64,000 nt of DNA from Micromonospora avicenniae (GTDB lineage: Bacteria > Actinomycetota > Actinomycetes > Mycobacteriales > Micromonosporaceae). Numbering within the stretch: position 1 is the first letter of the stretch; each line of letters opens with the position of its first letter. Both the position numbers and the translations under genes were made by a program. Positions 47,746 through 57,662 of this stretch are shown piece by piece. The notes below the pieces were generated by a model, which saw nothing but the letters and a program-made list of their open reading frames with translations, had not been told where the DNA came from and did not search any database. Location of the stretch: assembly GCF_900156065.1 (NCBI RefSeq), contig NZ_FTNF01000005.1, forward strand, positions 303,722-367,721, read 5' to 3'.

Positions 47746-48900
47746 TCAGCTCACGCTCTCCCGGGTGCGCCAGGCCGTCCGGATCGAGATACGGCCGTTG
47801 GTGCGCAGCAGCGCGCCCTCGTACACCCGGGCCCCGGCGAGCAGGAACGCGCCGGCCGCGACGAGCAGCAGGAGCAGCGCCACCACCGGTTCCCAGACGG
47901 GGGCGTCGCCGGTGAACAGTCGCAGCGGCATCGCCGTCGGCGCGGAGAACGGCAGGTAGGACAGGATCCGCATCGCCGTCGCGTTGTCGTTCAGGAAGAT
48001 CACCGCGAAGAACGGCAGCATCACCACGAGCTGCACCGGCGTGGAGACCCCGGTGAGGTCCTCCTGACGGTTGACCAGCGCCCCGGCCGCCGCCCACATC
48101 GCCGCGACCAGCACGAAACCCACCAGGAAGAACGGCACGAACCAGCCGATCGCCGGGCCCAGCAGCGGGAGCAGGCCGCCGCCGTCCCCGAAGACCATGC
48201 CCGCGACCGCGACGAGGGCGACCAGCACGATCTGCCCGAGGGCCAGCACCGTGCCGGCGACCATCTTGCCGGCCAGCAGCGCCCGGACCGGCACCGCGGC
48301 CGCCAGGATCTCCACGATCCGGGTCTGCTTCTCCTCGATGACGCTCTGCGCGATCTGCACGCCGAAGACCTGCGACGTGATGTAGAAGATGAACGCGAAG
48401 ACGAACGGCACCAGGAACGCCGCGACCGGATTCAACGCGTCGGGATTCAGCAGCCGCACCTGCGGTCGGGTGCTCAGCGCGGCCACCACGTCGTCGGGCA
48501 CCTCGTCCAGGGCGAGCACGGCCGGGCCGGAGACGACCGCCGCGTCCACCTCGTCGTCGCGGACGGCCTGCTCGGCGGCGCGGTCGTCGGGTACCGTCCG
48601 CACCTCCAACCCGGCGGCCCGCAGCGGGCCCGCGGACTGCTCGGTGGCGGCCACGGTGGACGGTCCGCCGGAGAGCAGTGGCGGCAGGACGGTCGCCGCA
48701 GCGGCGATGAGCAGGAAGAGCAGGGTGCTGAACAGGAAGGTCTTGTCGCGTAGCTTGACCCGGATCTCCCGGGCGGCGACCAGGCGGGCGGCCTGCACGG
48801 TGGTCACCGGCCCCTTTTCAGCCTCCGCCTGCGGTCCGGCGGCCGGCACGGTCGGGAGCGCCGCACGCGCGCCGCGCGGTTCAGACTGCACGGTGTTCAC
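47746..48900 (-). CDS. ABC-2 type transporter permease (NatB-like)
   Basis: 384 aa. One N-terminal TM (FLFSTLLFLLIAAAATVLPP), a ~100-residue external loop, then five TM helices including FVFAFIFYITSQVFGVQIAQ, SVIEEKQTRIVEILAAAVPV (the conserved E-K-x-x-x-x-x-E-x-L motif of ABC-2 permeases) and the last helix VALLLLLVAAGAFLLAGARV. It pairs with the ATPase upstream, whose stop overlaps its start by 4 nt. NatAB systems export Na+; other family members export peptides or drugs. Confidence 0.88.
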   Translation of the reverse strand: MNTVQSEPRGARAALPTVPAAGPQAEAEKGPVTTVQAARLVAAREIRVKLRDKTFLFSTLLFLLIAAAATVLPPLLSGGPSTVAATEQSAGPLRAAGLEVRTVPDDRAAEQAVRDDEVDAAVVSGPAVLALDEVPDDVVAALSTRPQVRLLNPDALNPVAAFLVPFVFAFIFYITSQVFGVQIAQSVIEEKQTRIVEILAAAVPVRALLAGKMVAGTVLALGQIVLVALVAVAGMVFGDGGGLLPLLGPAIGWFVPFFLVGFVLVAAMWAAAGALVNRQEDLTGVSTPVQLVVMLPFFAVIFLNDNATAMRILSYLPFSAPTAMPLRLFTGDAPVWEPVVALLLLLVAAGAFLLAGARVYEGALLRTNGRISIRTAWRTRESVS

Positions 48901-49790
48901 TGGGTGACCTCTCGGAAGATCTCGGTGAGGGAGGGGGCGAGCGGCCGGAACGCGCGTACCGGGCCGCGTGCGAGGGCCGCGTGCAGCACCGGCTGCTCGT
49001 CGGCGCCGGGCGCGAGGTCGAAGACGGCGCGCGCGCCGTCGAGGTCGACCAGCAGCACTCCGGGCTGGTCACGCAGCCAGCCGGCGTCGCTCTCCACCAC
49101 CAGTTCGAAGCGGGGCGAGGTGTACGTCCTGCGCAGCTGCTCGCGGTCACCTGCCGCCCGGATCACCCCGTCCGCGATGATCACGAGGTCGTCGCAGAGC
49201 CGCTCGACCACGTCGAGCTGGTGACTGGAGAAGAGGACCGCCGCGCCGGCCGCGGCGCGTTCCCGCAGCACGCCGACGACGGTGTCCACGGCCAGCGGGT
49301 CGAGGCCGGAGAACGGCTCGTCGAGCACCAGCACCTCCGGACCGTGCACCAGCGCGGCGGCGATCTGCGCACGCTGCTGGTTGCCGAGCGAGAGCGTCTC
49401 CAGCAGGTCGCCGCCGCGCTCGGCGAGGCCCACCCGCTCCAGCAGCGCCTCCGTGGCCCGCGAGGCCGCGGCGGCGGTCATGCCGTGCAGGCGGCCCAGG
49501 TAGACGACCTGTTCCCGGACGCTCATTTTGGGGTAGAGGCCACGCTCCTCCGGCATGTAGCCGAAGCGCCGCCGTACCTGCGGGTTCAGCGGAGCCCCCT
49601 GCCAGGTCACCCGCCCGGCGTCGGCGGCGAGCACCCCGAGGATGATCCGCATGGTGGTGGTCTTGCCGGCGCCGTTGCCGCCGACGAACCCGGTCATCCG
49701 GCCGGCCACCACGTCGAAGGACACGTTCTTGAGTGCCTGCCGGTCGCCGAAGCTGCGGTCGACGCCGTCGAGGCGAAGCACACTCGTCAC
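48897..49790 (-). CDS. ABC transporter ATP-binding protein (NatA-like)
   Basis: 297 aa from GTG at 49790, which lies 7 nt after a TAGCGT -10 box (49798-49803, minus strand), indicating a leaderless message. Walker A is GFVGGNGAGKTTTMRI, signature TLSLGNQQRAQIAAAL (L-G-N-Q-Q in place of L-S-G-G-Q, usual for NatA-like proteins), Walker B EVLVLDEPFSGLDP and the H-loop LFSSHQLDVVERL. A C-terminal ~70-aa domain follows. Energises the permease encoded downstream. Confidence 0.9.
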   Translation of the reverse strand: MTSVLRLDGVDRSFGDRQALKNVSFDVVAGRMTGFVGGNGAGKTTTMRIILGVLAADAGRVTWQGAPLNPQVRRRFGYMPEERGLYPKMSVREQVVYLGRLHGMTAAAASRATEALLERVGLAERGGDLLETLSLGNQQRAQIAAALVHGPEVLVLDEPFSGLDPLAVDTVVGVLRERAAAGAAVLFSSHQLDVVERLCDDLVIIADGVIRAAGDREQLRRTYTSPRFELVVESDAGWLRDQPGVLLVDLDGARAVFDLAPGADEQPVLHAALARGPVRAFRPLAPSLTEIFREVTQ

Positions 49791-49871
49791 AGCCGTCACG
49801 CTAGTTCGGCGGCCGCCCACCGCCGTCCGTCGGCGGACGGACACCCGGCGTCCGCCTGATGGCGGAGGCGG

Positions 49872-50579
49872 TCACGCCCCGGGGCGGACCACCCCGTGCT
49901 CGTACGCGAAGACCACCGCCTGCACGCGGTCGCGCAGGCCGAGCTTCGCCAGCACCCGGCTCACGTGCGTCTTCACCGTGGCCTCGCCGAGGTGCAGGTG
50001 GGCGGCGATCTCCGCATTGCTGGCCCCCCGGGCGACCAGTACCAGCACCTCCCGCTCGCGCGGGGTGAGCTCGTCCAGCGCCGCCGGGCCTCCGGCCACC
50101 GACGTTGCGCCGGTGCCGGGCCGGGTGAAGGTGGCGATCACCCGGCGGGTGATCTCCGGAGCGAGCAGCCCGTCGCCACGGGCCACCACCCGGATCGCCT
50201 CGATCAGCGACTCCGGGGTGCCGTTCTTGAGCAGGAATCCGCTCGCCCCGGCGCGTAGCGCGGAGAAGAGGTAGTCGTCCCGGTCGAAGGTGGTGAGGAT
50301 CAGCACCGCCGGCCCGTCCGCGTCGCCCGGCGCGGTGATCCGGCGGGTCGCCTCCAATCCGTCCACACCGGTCATCTCCACGTCCATGAGCACCACGTCC
50401 GGGTGCAGCGCCCGGGTCATGCTCACCGCGCGTTCGCCGTCGGCCGCCTCGCCGACGACCTCGATGTCGTCCTCCACCTCGAGGATGACCCGGAAGCCGG
50501 TTCGGACCAGATGCTGGTCGTCGGCGAGCAGCACCCGGATCGGCCGCTCCGCACCGGGCAGGCCGGCTCCGCCGCTCAT
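49872..50579 (-). CDS. NarL/LuxR-family response regulator
   Basis: 235 aa. Receiver: RVLLADDQHLVRTGFRVILE, phospho-Asp in DVVLMDVEMTGVDGLEATRR, LTTFDRDDY and GFLLKNGTPE (Lys). LuxR HTH: LTPREREVLVLVARGASNAE and VKTHVSRVLAKLGLRDRVQA. ATG at 50579 overlaps the histidine kinase stop (ATGA). Located between the kinase and the NatAB exporter, which it may control. Confidence 0.92.
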   Translation of the reverse strand: MSGGAGLPGAERPIRVLLADDQHLVRTGFRVILEVEDDIEVVGEAADGERAVSMTRALHPDVVLMDVEMTGVDGLEATRRITAPGDADGPAVLILTTFDRDDYLFSALRAGASGFLLKNGTPESLIEAIRVVARGDGLLAPEITRRVIATFTRPGTGATSVAGGPAALDELTPREREVLVLVARGASNAEIAAHLHLGEATVKTHVSRVLAKLGLRDRVQAVVFAYEHGVVRPGA

Positions 50580-51859
50580 ACCGGCTCCGCCGCGGTCACC
50601 GCGAGGGGGAAGCGGGCGCGTACCCGCCAACCGCCGCCGGCGCGTTCGCCGGCCTCCAGCACGCCGCCGTGCGTGCCGACCCGCTCGCGCATGCCGACCA
50701 GACCCAGCCCGTCCGGATTGACGGGGCGGGTCGGCCGCCCGTCGTCGGTTACGTCGACCTCCACCTCCTTGGCCAGGTACCGTAGCCGCACGTCCAGCAC
50801 GCGGGCCCCGGTGGCGTGTTTGAGCACGTTCGTGACCGCCTCCTGGACGATCCGGTGGATCGCCTGCGACACCGACTCCGGCAGCGGCAGCGCCGTCCCG
50901 TACACCGCGAAGGTCGCCTGCAGTCCGGCGTCGCGGGCCCGCTCCACCACCGCGGCGACCTGGTCCACACCGGAGGGCGCCTCGACGCGCTCCGAGGTGC
51001 TCTCGCTCGCGCGCAACACACCGAGCATCCGGCGCAGCTCGTCGACGGCCGTACGGGCGGTCTCCTCGATCGCGGTCAGCGCGGTCCGGGCCTTGGTCGC
51101 GTCCCGGTCGAAGACCCGGCGGGCGGCCGCCGCCTGTACGCCCATCACCGAGACATGGTGGGCGACGACGTCGTGCAGTTCGCGGGCGATGCGTACCCGC
51201 TCACCGATCACGGCCCGCCCGCGCGCCTCGGCCTGCGAGCGGCGCAGTTCCTCGGCCTGCTCGGCCAGTTCGTGCTGCCGGCGGGCGGCCAGCCACGAGG
51301 TCTCCCCGAAGAAGTACGCGAAGCCGAAGTAGAGCCCGTTGACCAGGACCCCGCTCACCAGGGCGGCGAGCACCGGGGGTACCGGCCCGACCGCCTGGGA
51401 GAACGCGTCGGGCGGGATGCTGCCGACGCTGACCGCGTAGTAGACGCCCAGCCAGGCGAACATGGTGGCGATCACGCCGATCCGCAGCCGCCGGGACAGC
51501 CTGCGGTCCGGCCCCCACGCGCCGAGCGAGTAGATCGCGGCGAAGAGCGCCCATGAGGAGAGCTGCGCCTCCGGGGCGGACCGCGCCTGGGCGGCGATGA
51601 ACATGACCGCGACGACGACGAGCGCGCTGGCGGGGTACCGCCGACGCCAGATCAGCGGCAGCGGCACCGCCACGGTCCAGAGGAGCTGCTCCGGCACGGA
51701 GGGTGGCGGCCCCAGCAGGAACGCCCCGGTGCTGTGGGCCAGCGTGAGGCTGAACAGCGCCAGGACCGTGAGGGCGAGTCCGGCGTACAGGTCGAGCCGC
51801 CGCTGTTCCGGGGTGGGGCCGGGCCGGCGCCAGCCGTCATCGGGGGTGGGGGTGGTCAT
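50576..51859 (-). CDS. Sensor histidine kinase, NarX/DesK-like (HisKA_3)
   Basis: 427 aa from ATG at 51859. Five to six TM helices (~25-180), then the HisKA_3 dimerisation domain with the phospho-His in GERVRIARELHDVVAHHVSV, a coiled segment, and the ATPase domain with IVQEAVTNVLKHATGARVLD (N-box) and GLGLVGMRERVGTHGGVLEA (G-box). The absence of an obvious external sensor domain suggests membrane or intramembrane sensing, as in cell-envelope stress kinases. Confidence 0.92.
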   Translation of the reverse strand: MTTPTPDDGWRRPGPTPEQRRLDLYAGLALTVLALFSLTLAHSTGAFLLGPPPSVPEQLLWTVAVPLPLIWRRRYPASALVVVAVMFIAAQARSAPEAQLSSWALFAAIYSLGAWGPDRRLSRRLRIGVIATMFAWLGVYYAVSVGSIPPDAFSQAVGPVPPVLAALVSGVLVNGLYFGFAYFFGETSWLAARRQHELAEQAEELRRSQAEARGRAVIGERVRIARELHDVVAHHVSVMGVQAAAARRVFDRDATKARTALTAIEETARTAVDELRRMLGVLRASESTSERVEAPSGVDQVAAVVERARDAGLQATFAVYGTALPLPESVSQAIHRIVQEAVTNVLKHATGARVLDVRLRYLAKEVEVDVTDDGRPTRPVNPDGLGLVGMRERVGTHGGVLEAGERAGGGWRVRARFPLAVTAAEPV

Positions 51860-52025
51860 CCCCCAGAGGATGTCATCCCAGCGGCCTTCGTCGCTCGGGG
51901 GCTTCCGGGGCGGTGCCGGCCGCGCGGTCCGGACGGTCCTCGCCGCGGCCACCGCCGGGAGCCGGCCGGCGCTGGACGCGCCGCGGCCCGGCACCCCCGT
52001 GAGTGCCGGGCCGCGCCGTGCCGGG

Positions 52026-52973
52026 TCAGTGCCGGGTGCGGTACGCCTTGATCGCGCTGTCGATGACGTCCCAGGCGGTGATCAGGACCGTGCCGACGAT
52101 GACCACCGTGGCGACGTTGTTCAGGTTCTCCTCACGGGAGAGCCACTCCCACCGGTTGACGAAGTCCGGGTTGAGCAGCCGGTCGGCCGAGATCAGCCAG
52201 ATCACCGGGGCCGCGAACGCGACGTTCAGTGCGGCGTTGACCCCGACCAGCGGCCACGTCCAGCGGCCGGCGCGGAACTTGGCGAACTCCAGGCCGACGG
52301 TCGCGACCAGCACCGCCATCAGGACGGGTAGCCAGAAGCTCCACAGCGCCGGGTCGAGGATCGGCAGGTTGCCGCCGTCGTCGCCGGGTACGAACGAGTG
52401 GAAGTGCTGGAGCGGCAGGTACGCGATGACCAGCACCAGCCACCCGATGGCGGCGACCGTGTCGACCGGCTTGATCTGCCGATTGACGTAGTCCTCCTGG
52501 AGCTGATCGACGGTCCACGCCGGCAGGTTGAGCGAGGTGTTGGTGCGCTCCAGCAGCGCGAAGACCAGGGTGACCCAGAAGCCGATCTGGACCACGGTCT
52601 GGATCGCGGCGGCGATCCCCGCGCCGATCGCGTCGCCGCCGTTGCCGTCCGTCGCCTCCACCAGGCCGACGATCACCCCGACCAGCGCCGGGATGAAGCT
52701 GAGCAGCAGCTTGAGCAGCCGCTCCCAGGCCAGGTAGTAGGTGGGGCCGATGAGCTGGAGACGCCGGTCGGCGTAGCGGGCCGCGAGCTGCGCGGGGTTG
52801 CCCAGCTCGGTGAGCACCTCGCGCTCGGCGGCCTCGGCGTCGCGACCGTCGGCGCGCCGGCCGTCGATCATGTCCTCGATCGAGCCGCGCAGCTCGGTCG
52901 CGATCTCCTCGCGCCGGGCGGCCGGCACCGTCCGCAGGGTGGCGGCGAGGTAGCGGTCGGTCAGGGAGGTCAT
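52026..52973 (-). CDS. Membrane protein with N-terminal permease-prefix (HAAS-like) domain
   Basis: 315 aa. The first ~80 residues (LAATLRTVPAARREEIATEL; AEREVLTELGNPAQLAARYA) form the helical HAAS/permease-prefix signalling domain. Six TM helices follow, beginning LLLSFIPALVGVIVGLVEAT. The upstream PadR gene overlaps it by 4 nt (ATGA), the standard arrangement in which a PadR-like regulator controls a HAAS-domain membrane protein. Transported or sensed ligand unknown. Confidence 0.82.
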   Translation of the reverse strand: MTSLTDRYLAATLRTVPAARREEIATELRGSIEDMIDGRRADGRDAEAAEREVLTELGNPAQLAARYADRRLQLIGPTYYLAWERLLKLLLSFIPALVGVIVGLVEATDGNGGDAIGAGIAAAIQTVVQIGFWVTLVFALLERTNTSLNLPAWTVDQLQEDYVNRQIKPVDTVAAIGWLVLVIAYLPLQHFHSFVPGDDGGNLPILDPALWSFWLPVLMAVLVATVGLEFAKFRAGRWTWPLVGVNAALNVAFAAPVIWLISADRLLNPDFVNRWEWLSREENLNNVATVVIVGTVLITAWDVIDSAIKAYRTRH

Positions 52974-53311
52974 CGTCCTACTCCTTCGATCAGCCCGGTG
53001 AGCGAGGTCTGTACGGCGGCGAGGTCGTCGAGGAGCCGGCGGAGCACCGACTCGCCTTCGTCGCTGGTGCGGTAGAACTTGCGCGGCCGGCTCTCCTCGG
53101 TGTTCCACTCGCTGGTCAGCAGCCCCTGTTCCTCGAGCCGGCGCAGCAGCGGGTAGAGGGTGTTGGCGTCCACCGGGAAGCCGTGCCCGCTGAGCCGTTG
53201 CAGCAGTGCGTAGCCGTAGTCGGGGTGGCGCAGGGCGATCAGGCTCGCCAGCACGACCGTGCCCCGGCGTAGCTCTTGGAGGTGGGTCCGTAGCACTTCG
53301 TCACTGCCCAT
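52970..53311 (-). CDS. PadR family transcriptional regulator
   Basis: 113 aa. The winged helix GTVVLASLIALRHPDYGYAL (L-x-x-L-x-x-x-P-x-Y-G-Y) and DANTLYPLLRRLEEQGLLTS (recognition helix and wing) are diagnostic, followed by PRKFYRTSDEGESVLRRLL. It probably represses itself and the coupled membrane-protein gene through the palindrome at 53323. Start fixed by a leaderless promoter (TATCGT at 53319-53324, minus strand, 7 nt before ATG). Confidence 0.92.
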   Translation of the reverse strand: MGSDEVLRTHLQELRRGTVVLASLIALRHPDYGYALLQRLSGHGFPVDANTLYPLLRRLEEQGLLTSEWNTEESRPRKFYRTSDEGESVLRRLLDDLAAVQTSLTGLIEGVGR

Positions 53312-53318
53312 GCGTCAC

Positions 53319-53341
53319 ACGATACTGTGTGCCACACACTA
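53319..53341 (-). promoter_or_regulatory. Leaderless promoter and PadR operator
   Basis: The 19-bp sequence TACTGTGTGCCACACACTA (53323-53341) is an inverted repeat with 8 of 9 arm positions matching. It overlaps the -10 box TATCGT (53319-53324 on the minus strand), so repressor binding would block polymerase directly. Confidence 0.7.
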
Positions 53342-53550
53342 ATGTCCACCCATACATCGTCGTGTGGCCGACAACGATGTGCGTTGGGCGATGCTGTGGC
53401 GGGTTGCCTGCTGCCGGTGCCGACCCGCGCGGCGCGACGAGACGCGTGCCACGAGCCGCGGCGCGGACGGTGGAGCCACGGAGTTGACCTCGGTAGGGTG
53501 GTCTCCGGTCGGCTCCGACCGCCAAGATCCACAGCTGGGGGGCGCCTCGC

Positions 53551-56500
53551 ATGGGCGATTCGTTCGCGCATCTGCACGTACACACCGAGTACTCGATGCT
53601 CGACGGAGCGGCCCGGCTCAAGGATCTGTTCGCCGAGGTCAGTCGCCAGGAGATGCCCGCGGTGGCGATGACCGACCACGGCAACATGCACGGCGCCAAC
53701 GACTTCTACAAGCAGGCGATGGCCGCCGGGGTGAAGCCGATCCTCGGCGTCGAGGCGTACGTCGCACCGGAGTCGCGCTTCCACAAGCAGCGGGTCAAGT
53801 GGGGCCGCCCCGAGCAGAAGAGCGACGACGTCTCCGGTAACGGCGCGATCACCCACATGACCATGTGGGCGCAGAACAAGACGGGGCTGCACAACCTCTT
53901 CAAGCTCAACTCGCGCGCCTCCATGGAGGGCCACTACATCAAGTGGCCCCGGATGGACATGGAGTTGATCGCCGAGTACGCCGAAGGGATCATGGCCACC
54001 ACCGGCTGCCCCTCCGGCGCTGTGCAGACCCGGCTGCGGCTCGGGCAGTTCGACGAGGCGCTCAAGGTCGCCGGGGCGTACCAGGACATCTTCGGCAAGG
54101 AGAACTACTACCTGGAGCTGATGGACCACGGCCTGGACATCGAGAAGCGGGTCCGCGACGGGCTGATCGAGGTCGGCCGGAAGCTCGGCATCCCACCGGT
54201 GATCACCAACGACTCGCACTACACGCGAGAGGACCAGGCGGAGGCGCACGACGTACTGCTCTGCGTGCAGACCGCCAGCAACATCGCCGACCCCAACCGG
54301 TTCCGCCTCGAGGGCGGCGGCTACTACATCAAGTCCGCCGACCAGATGCGCGCGGTCAACTCCTCAGAGCTCTGGCTGGAGGGCTGCCGCAACACCCTGC
54401 TGGTGGCCGAGAAGGTCGACCCGGCGGGCATGTTCGAATTCCACAACCTCATGCCGCGCTTCCCCGTGCCGGACGGGGAGACCGAGGAGTCCTGGTTCCG
54501 TAAGGAGACCTTCGCCGGCCTGCACCGCCGCTACCCGAACGGCATCCCCGAGGGGCACGTCAAGCAGGCCGAGTACGAGCTGGGCGTCATCGTCCAGATG
54601 GGCTTCCCGTCGTACTTCCTCGTGGTCGCCGACTTCATCCAGTGGGCGAAGAGCCAGGGCATCGCGGTCGGCCCCGGCCGGGGCTCGGCGGCCGGCTCGC
54701 TGGTGGCGTACGCGCTGGGCATCACCGACCTGGACCCGATCCCGCACGGGCTGATCTTCGAGCGGTTCCTCAACCCCGAGCGCGTCTCGATGCCGGACGT
54801 CGACATCGACTTCGACGAGCGCCGGCGCGGTGAGGTCATCAAGTACGTCACCGACAAGTGGGGCGAGGACAAGGTCGCCCAGATCGCCACCTTCGGCACC
54901 ATCAAGGCGAAGGCCGCGATCAAGGACTCGGCCCGGGTGCTCGGCTACCCGTACGCGGTAGGCGACCGGATCACCAAGGCGATGCCCCCGGCGGTGATGG
55001 GCAAGGACATCCCGCTCACCGGCATCTTCGACCCGAAGCACCCGCGCTACGCCGAGGCCGGTGAGATCCGCGGCCTCTACGAGTCCGACCCGGACGTCAA
55101 GAAGGTCATCGACACGGCCAAGGGCATCGAGGGGCTGATCCGGCAGACCGGTGTGCACGCCGCCGGCGTCATCATGTCCGCCGAGCCGATCATCGATCAC
55201 ATCCCGCTGATGCGCCGGGACTCCGACGGGGTCATCATCACCCAGTTCGACTACCCGACGTGCGAGTCGCTCGGGCTGTTGAAGATGGACTTCCTCGGCC
55301 TGCGCAACCTCACCATCCTCGACGACGCGGTCAAGAACATCCAGCTCAACCACGGCAAGGAGCTGGACCTGCTGTCCCTGCCGCTGGACGACAAGGCGGC
55401 CTACGAGCTGCTGGCCCGGGGCGACACCCTGGGCGTGTTCCAGCTGGACGGCGGGCCGATGCGCTCGCTGCTGAGGCTCATGAAGCCGGACAACTTCGAG
55501 GACATCTCGGCCGTCCTGGCGCTCTACCGGCCCGGTCCGATGGGCGTCGACTCGCACACCAACTACGCGTTGCGCAAGAACGGCCTCCAGGAGATCACCC
55601 CGATCCACCCGGAGCTGGAGGAGCCCCTGCGGGAGATCCTCGCCCCCACCTACGGCCTCATCGTCTACCAGGAGCAGGTGCAGCGCGCCGCGCAGATCCT
55701 CGCCGGCTACAGCCTCGGCCAGGCGGACCTGCTGCGCCGGGCGATGGGTAAGAAGAAGAAGGAGATCCTCGACAAGGAGTTCGTGCCGTTCCGCGACGGC
55801 TGCCGCGAGCGCGGCTACTCCGACGAGGCGATCCAGGCGGTGTGGGACGTGCTGGTCCCGTTCGCCGGCTACGCGTTCAACAAGGCGCACTCCGCCGCGT
55901 ACGGGCTGGTCTCGTACTGGACGGCGTACCTCAAGGCGCACTACCCGGCCGAGTACATGGCGGGGCTGCTGACCAGCGTCGGCGACGACAAGGACAAGAT
56001 GGCGCTCTATCTGTCCGAGTGTCGCCGGATGCGTATCCAGGTGCTGCCGCCCGACGTGAACACCTCCGCCGGCCCGTTCACCCCGGTCGGCAAGGACATC
56101 CGCTTCGGTCTGGCGGCGGTGCGCAACGTCGGCGCGAACGTGGTCGCCTCGATCATGCGGTGCCGCGAGGAGAAGGGCGCGTACACCGACTTCTACGACT
56201 TCCTCTCCAAGGTCGACGCGGTGGTCTGCAACAAGAAGACCATCGAATCGCTGATCAAGGCCGGCGCGTTCGACTCCCTGGGGCACAGCCGTAAGGGGCT
56301 GCTCCAGGTCCACGCGGACGCCATCGACGCGTACGCCGACGTCAAGCGCAAGGAGGCCACCGGCCAGTACGACCTGTTCGGTGCGGGCTTCGGCGACGTG
56401 GAGAGCACGGCCAGCGCCACGGTCATGCCGGTGATCGGCGAGAGCGAGTGGGACAAGCGCGACAAGCTCGCCTTCGAACGGGAGATGCTCGGCCTCTACG

Positions 56501-57084
56501 TCTCCGACCACCCCCTGTTCGGCCTGGAGCACATCCTCAACGCGGCGGCGGACACCACGATCGCCGCACTCGCCGAGGAAGGCGCGGTGCCGGACGGGGC
56601 GGTGGTCACCCTCGCCGGGATCCTCTCCGGCGTGCAGCGCCGGGTCACCAAGCAGGGACGGGCGTGGGCCTCGGCCACCCTGGAGGACCTCGCGGGTGGG
56701 GTGGAGGCGCTCTTCTTCCCGAACACCTACGAGGTGATCGGTCAGTACATCGCCGAGGACGCCATCGTGGTGGTCAAGGGGCGGGTGGACCGGCGCGACG
56801 ACACGCCGCGCATCATGGCGATGGACATGTCGATGCCGGACGTCAGCGCCAGCGCGGCGAACAAACCCGTCACCCTCACCATCCCGGTGACCCGGTGCAC
56901 CCCGCCGCTGGTCGAGCGGCTCAAGGAGACGCTGGTGCTGCACCCCGGCGACGCCGAGGTGCACGTCAAGCTCCTCAACGGCAGCAAGACCACCACGCTG
57001 CGGCTCGGCCCGTTCCGGGTGGCGGCCACCACCGCCCTGATGGCCGACCTGAAGAGCGTCCTCGGCCCGGCGAACGTGAGCTGA
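53551..57084 (+). CDS. dnaE: DNA polymerase III alpha subunit DnaE1
   Basis: 1177 aa. N-terminal PHP domain with intact metal-binding residues ([36 protein letters not shown]), consistent with the proofreading PHP exonuclease of actinobacterial DnaE1. Polymerase palm Asp residues are in [54 protein letters not shown] and [20 protein letters not shown] are further conserved blocks, and an OB domain plus C-terminal tau-binding region end the protein. It is the replicative polymerase. Monocistronic, 240 bp downstream of the divergent padR gene. Confidence 0.97.
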   Translation: MGDSFAHLHVHTEYSMLDGAARLKDLFAEVSRQEMPAVAMTDHGNMHGANDFYKQAMAAGVKPILGVEAYVAPESRFHKQRVKWGRPEQKSDDVSGNGAITHMTMWAQNKTGLHNLFKLNSRASMEGHYIKWPRMDMELIAEYAEGIMATTGCPSGAVQTRLRLGQFDEALKVAGAYQDIFGKENYYLELMDHGLDIEKRVRDGLIEVGRKLGIPPVITNDSHYTREDQAEAHDVLLCVQTASNIADPNRFRLEGGGYYIKSADQMRAVNSSELWLEGCRNTLLVAEKVDPAGMFEFHNLMPRFPVPDGETEESWFRKETFAGLHRRYPNGIPEGHVKQAEYELGVIVQMGFPSYFLVVADFIQWAKSQGIAVGPGRGSAAGSLVAYALGITDLDPIPHGLIFERFLNPERVSMPDVDIDFDERRRGEVIKYVTDKWGEDKVAQIATFGTIKAKAAIKDSARVLGYPYAVGDRITKAMPPAVMGKDIPLTGIFDPKHPRYAEAGEIRGLYESDPDVKKVIDTAKGIEGLIRQTGVHAAGVIMSAEPIIDHIPLMRRDSDGVIITQFDYPTCESLGLLKMDFLGLRNLTILDDAVKNIQLNHGKELDLLSLPLDDKAAYELLARGDTLGVFQLDGGPMRSLLRLMKPDNFEDISAVLALYRPGPMGVDSHTNYALRKNGLQEITPIHPELEEPLREILAPTYGLIVYQEQVQRAAQILAGYSLGQADLLRRAMGKKKKEILDKEFVPFRDGCRERGYSDEAIQAVWDVLVPFAGYAFNKAHSAAYGLVSYWTAYLKAHYPAEYMAGLLTSVGDDKDKMALYLSECRRMRIQVLPPDVNTSAGPFTPVGKDIRFGLAAVRNVGANVVASIMRCREEKGAYTDFYDFLSKVDAVVCNKKTIESLIKAGAFDSLGHSRKGLLQVHADAIDAYADVKRKEATGQYDLFGAGFGDVESTASATVMPVIGESEWDKRDKLAFEREMLGLYVSDHPLFGLEHILNAAADTTIAALAEEGAVPDGAVVTLAGILSGVQRRVTKQGRAWASATLEDLAGGVEALFFPNTYEVIGQYIAEDAIVVVKGRVDRRDDTPRIMAMDMSMPDVSASAANKPVTLTIPVTRCTPPLVERLKETLVLHPGDAEVHVKLLNGSKTTTLRLGPFRVAATTALMADLKSVLGPANVS

Positions 57085-57155
57085 CCACCAGTCGGCGCTC
57101 ATCGTCGCGGCTCGCCCGGCCGCGCTCATGATCGCGCTCGCCCGGCCGCGCTCAT

Positions 57156-57228
57156 GATCGCGCTGGATCCACAAAGTAGTGGCCTCGTCGTCGGGGCGAG
57201 GCCACTACTTCCACGTTCCAGCGTGATC
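57156..57228. repeat. 73-nt intergenic hairpin, family A (copy 2)
   Basis: Arms of 32 nt (57156-57187 and 57197-57228) with a 9-nt loop and GATC ends; inner core AAGTAGTGGCCTCG pairs perfectly. Same geometry and core as 35838-35910. A preceding ~30-bp duplication (GCTCATGATCGCGCT, near 57121 and 57150) abuts it. Situated 72 bp after dnaE. Confidence 0.87.
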
Positions 57229-57462
57229 TCAGGGCCCGGCCGTCAGGCCGTGCGGCACCAGCGCGCCGAGAATGAGCAGATAGCCGCCGGCGAGCGCCGG
57301 ACGACCCGGAACAGGCCGACTTCGACCTCGGTCTCGACCTGATCCTCGATGGCGTCGCCGCCGCGATCCGGCCGCCACATCCACCAACACCTGAGCGCGC
57401 GCCCACCGCCCGCTGTCGGTGGTGCCCTCGCACCCCCGCGAGGCCGAGATGCCTACGAAGCC
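57229..57462. other. Gene-free stretch between dnaE and the class V aminotransferase
   Basis: Part of the 578-bp interval 57085-57662. Besides the hairpins at 57156 and 57463 and a GTGCTCCGTCGGCCGTG tandem duplication near 57519-57558, nothing resembling a gene or RNA was recognised. Confidence 0.5.
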
Positions 57463-57498
57463 GATACCTCAGAGGCATGAATATGCCTCTGAGGTATC
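57463..57498. repeat. Perfect 16-bp inverted repeat with 4-nt loop
   Basis: GATACCTCAGAGGCAT (57463-57478), loop GAAT, and its exact complement (57483-57498). The arm is less GC-rich than its surroundings and there is no T-tract. Could be a mobile palindromic element, a regulator site or a terminator. Confidence 0.85.
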
Positions 57499-57662
57499 AA
57501 GCTCGCGGCACCTTTCGCCGTGCTCCGTCGGCCGTGCGCCGTGCTCCGTCGGCCGTGGGCAATCCGCGATCCGCAATCCGCGGTCGCCGTCCGCCGTTCG
57601 AGCGGGCCGCCGGTGGCGCATTGGCTGTCCACGTTCGCGGTTCCCACGGCTAGCGTCGGGAC

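Noticed and set aside
54364..57174. 936-codon antisense ORF under dnaE
   Set aside because: Typical GC-rich antisense frame; dnaE itself is unambiguous.
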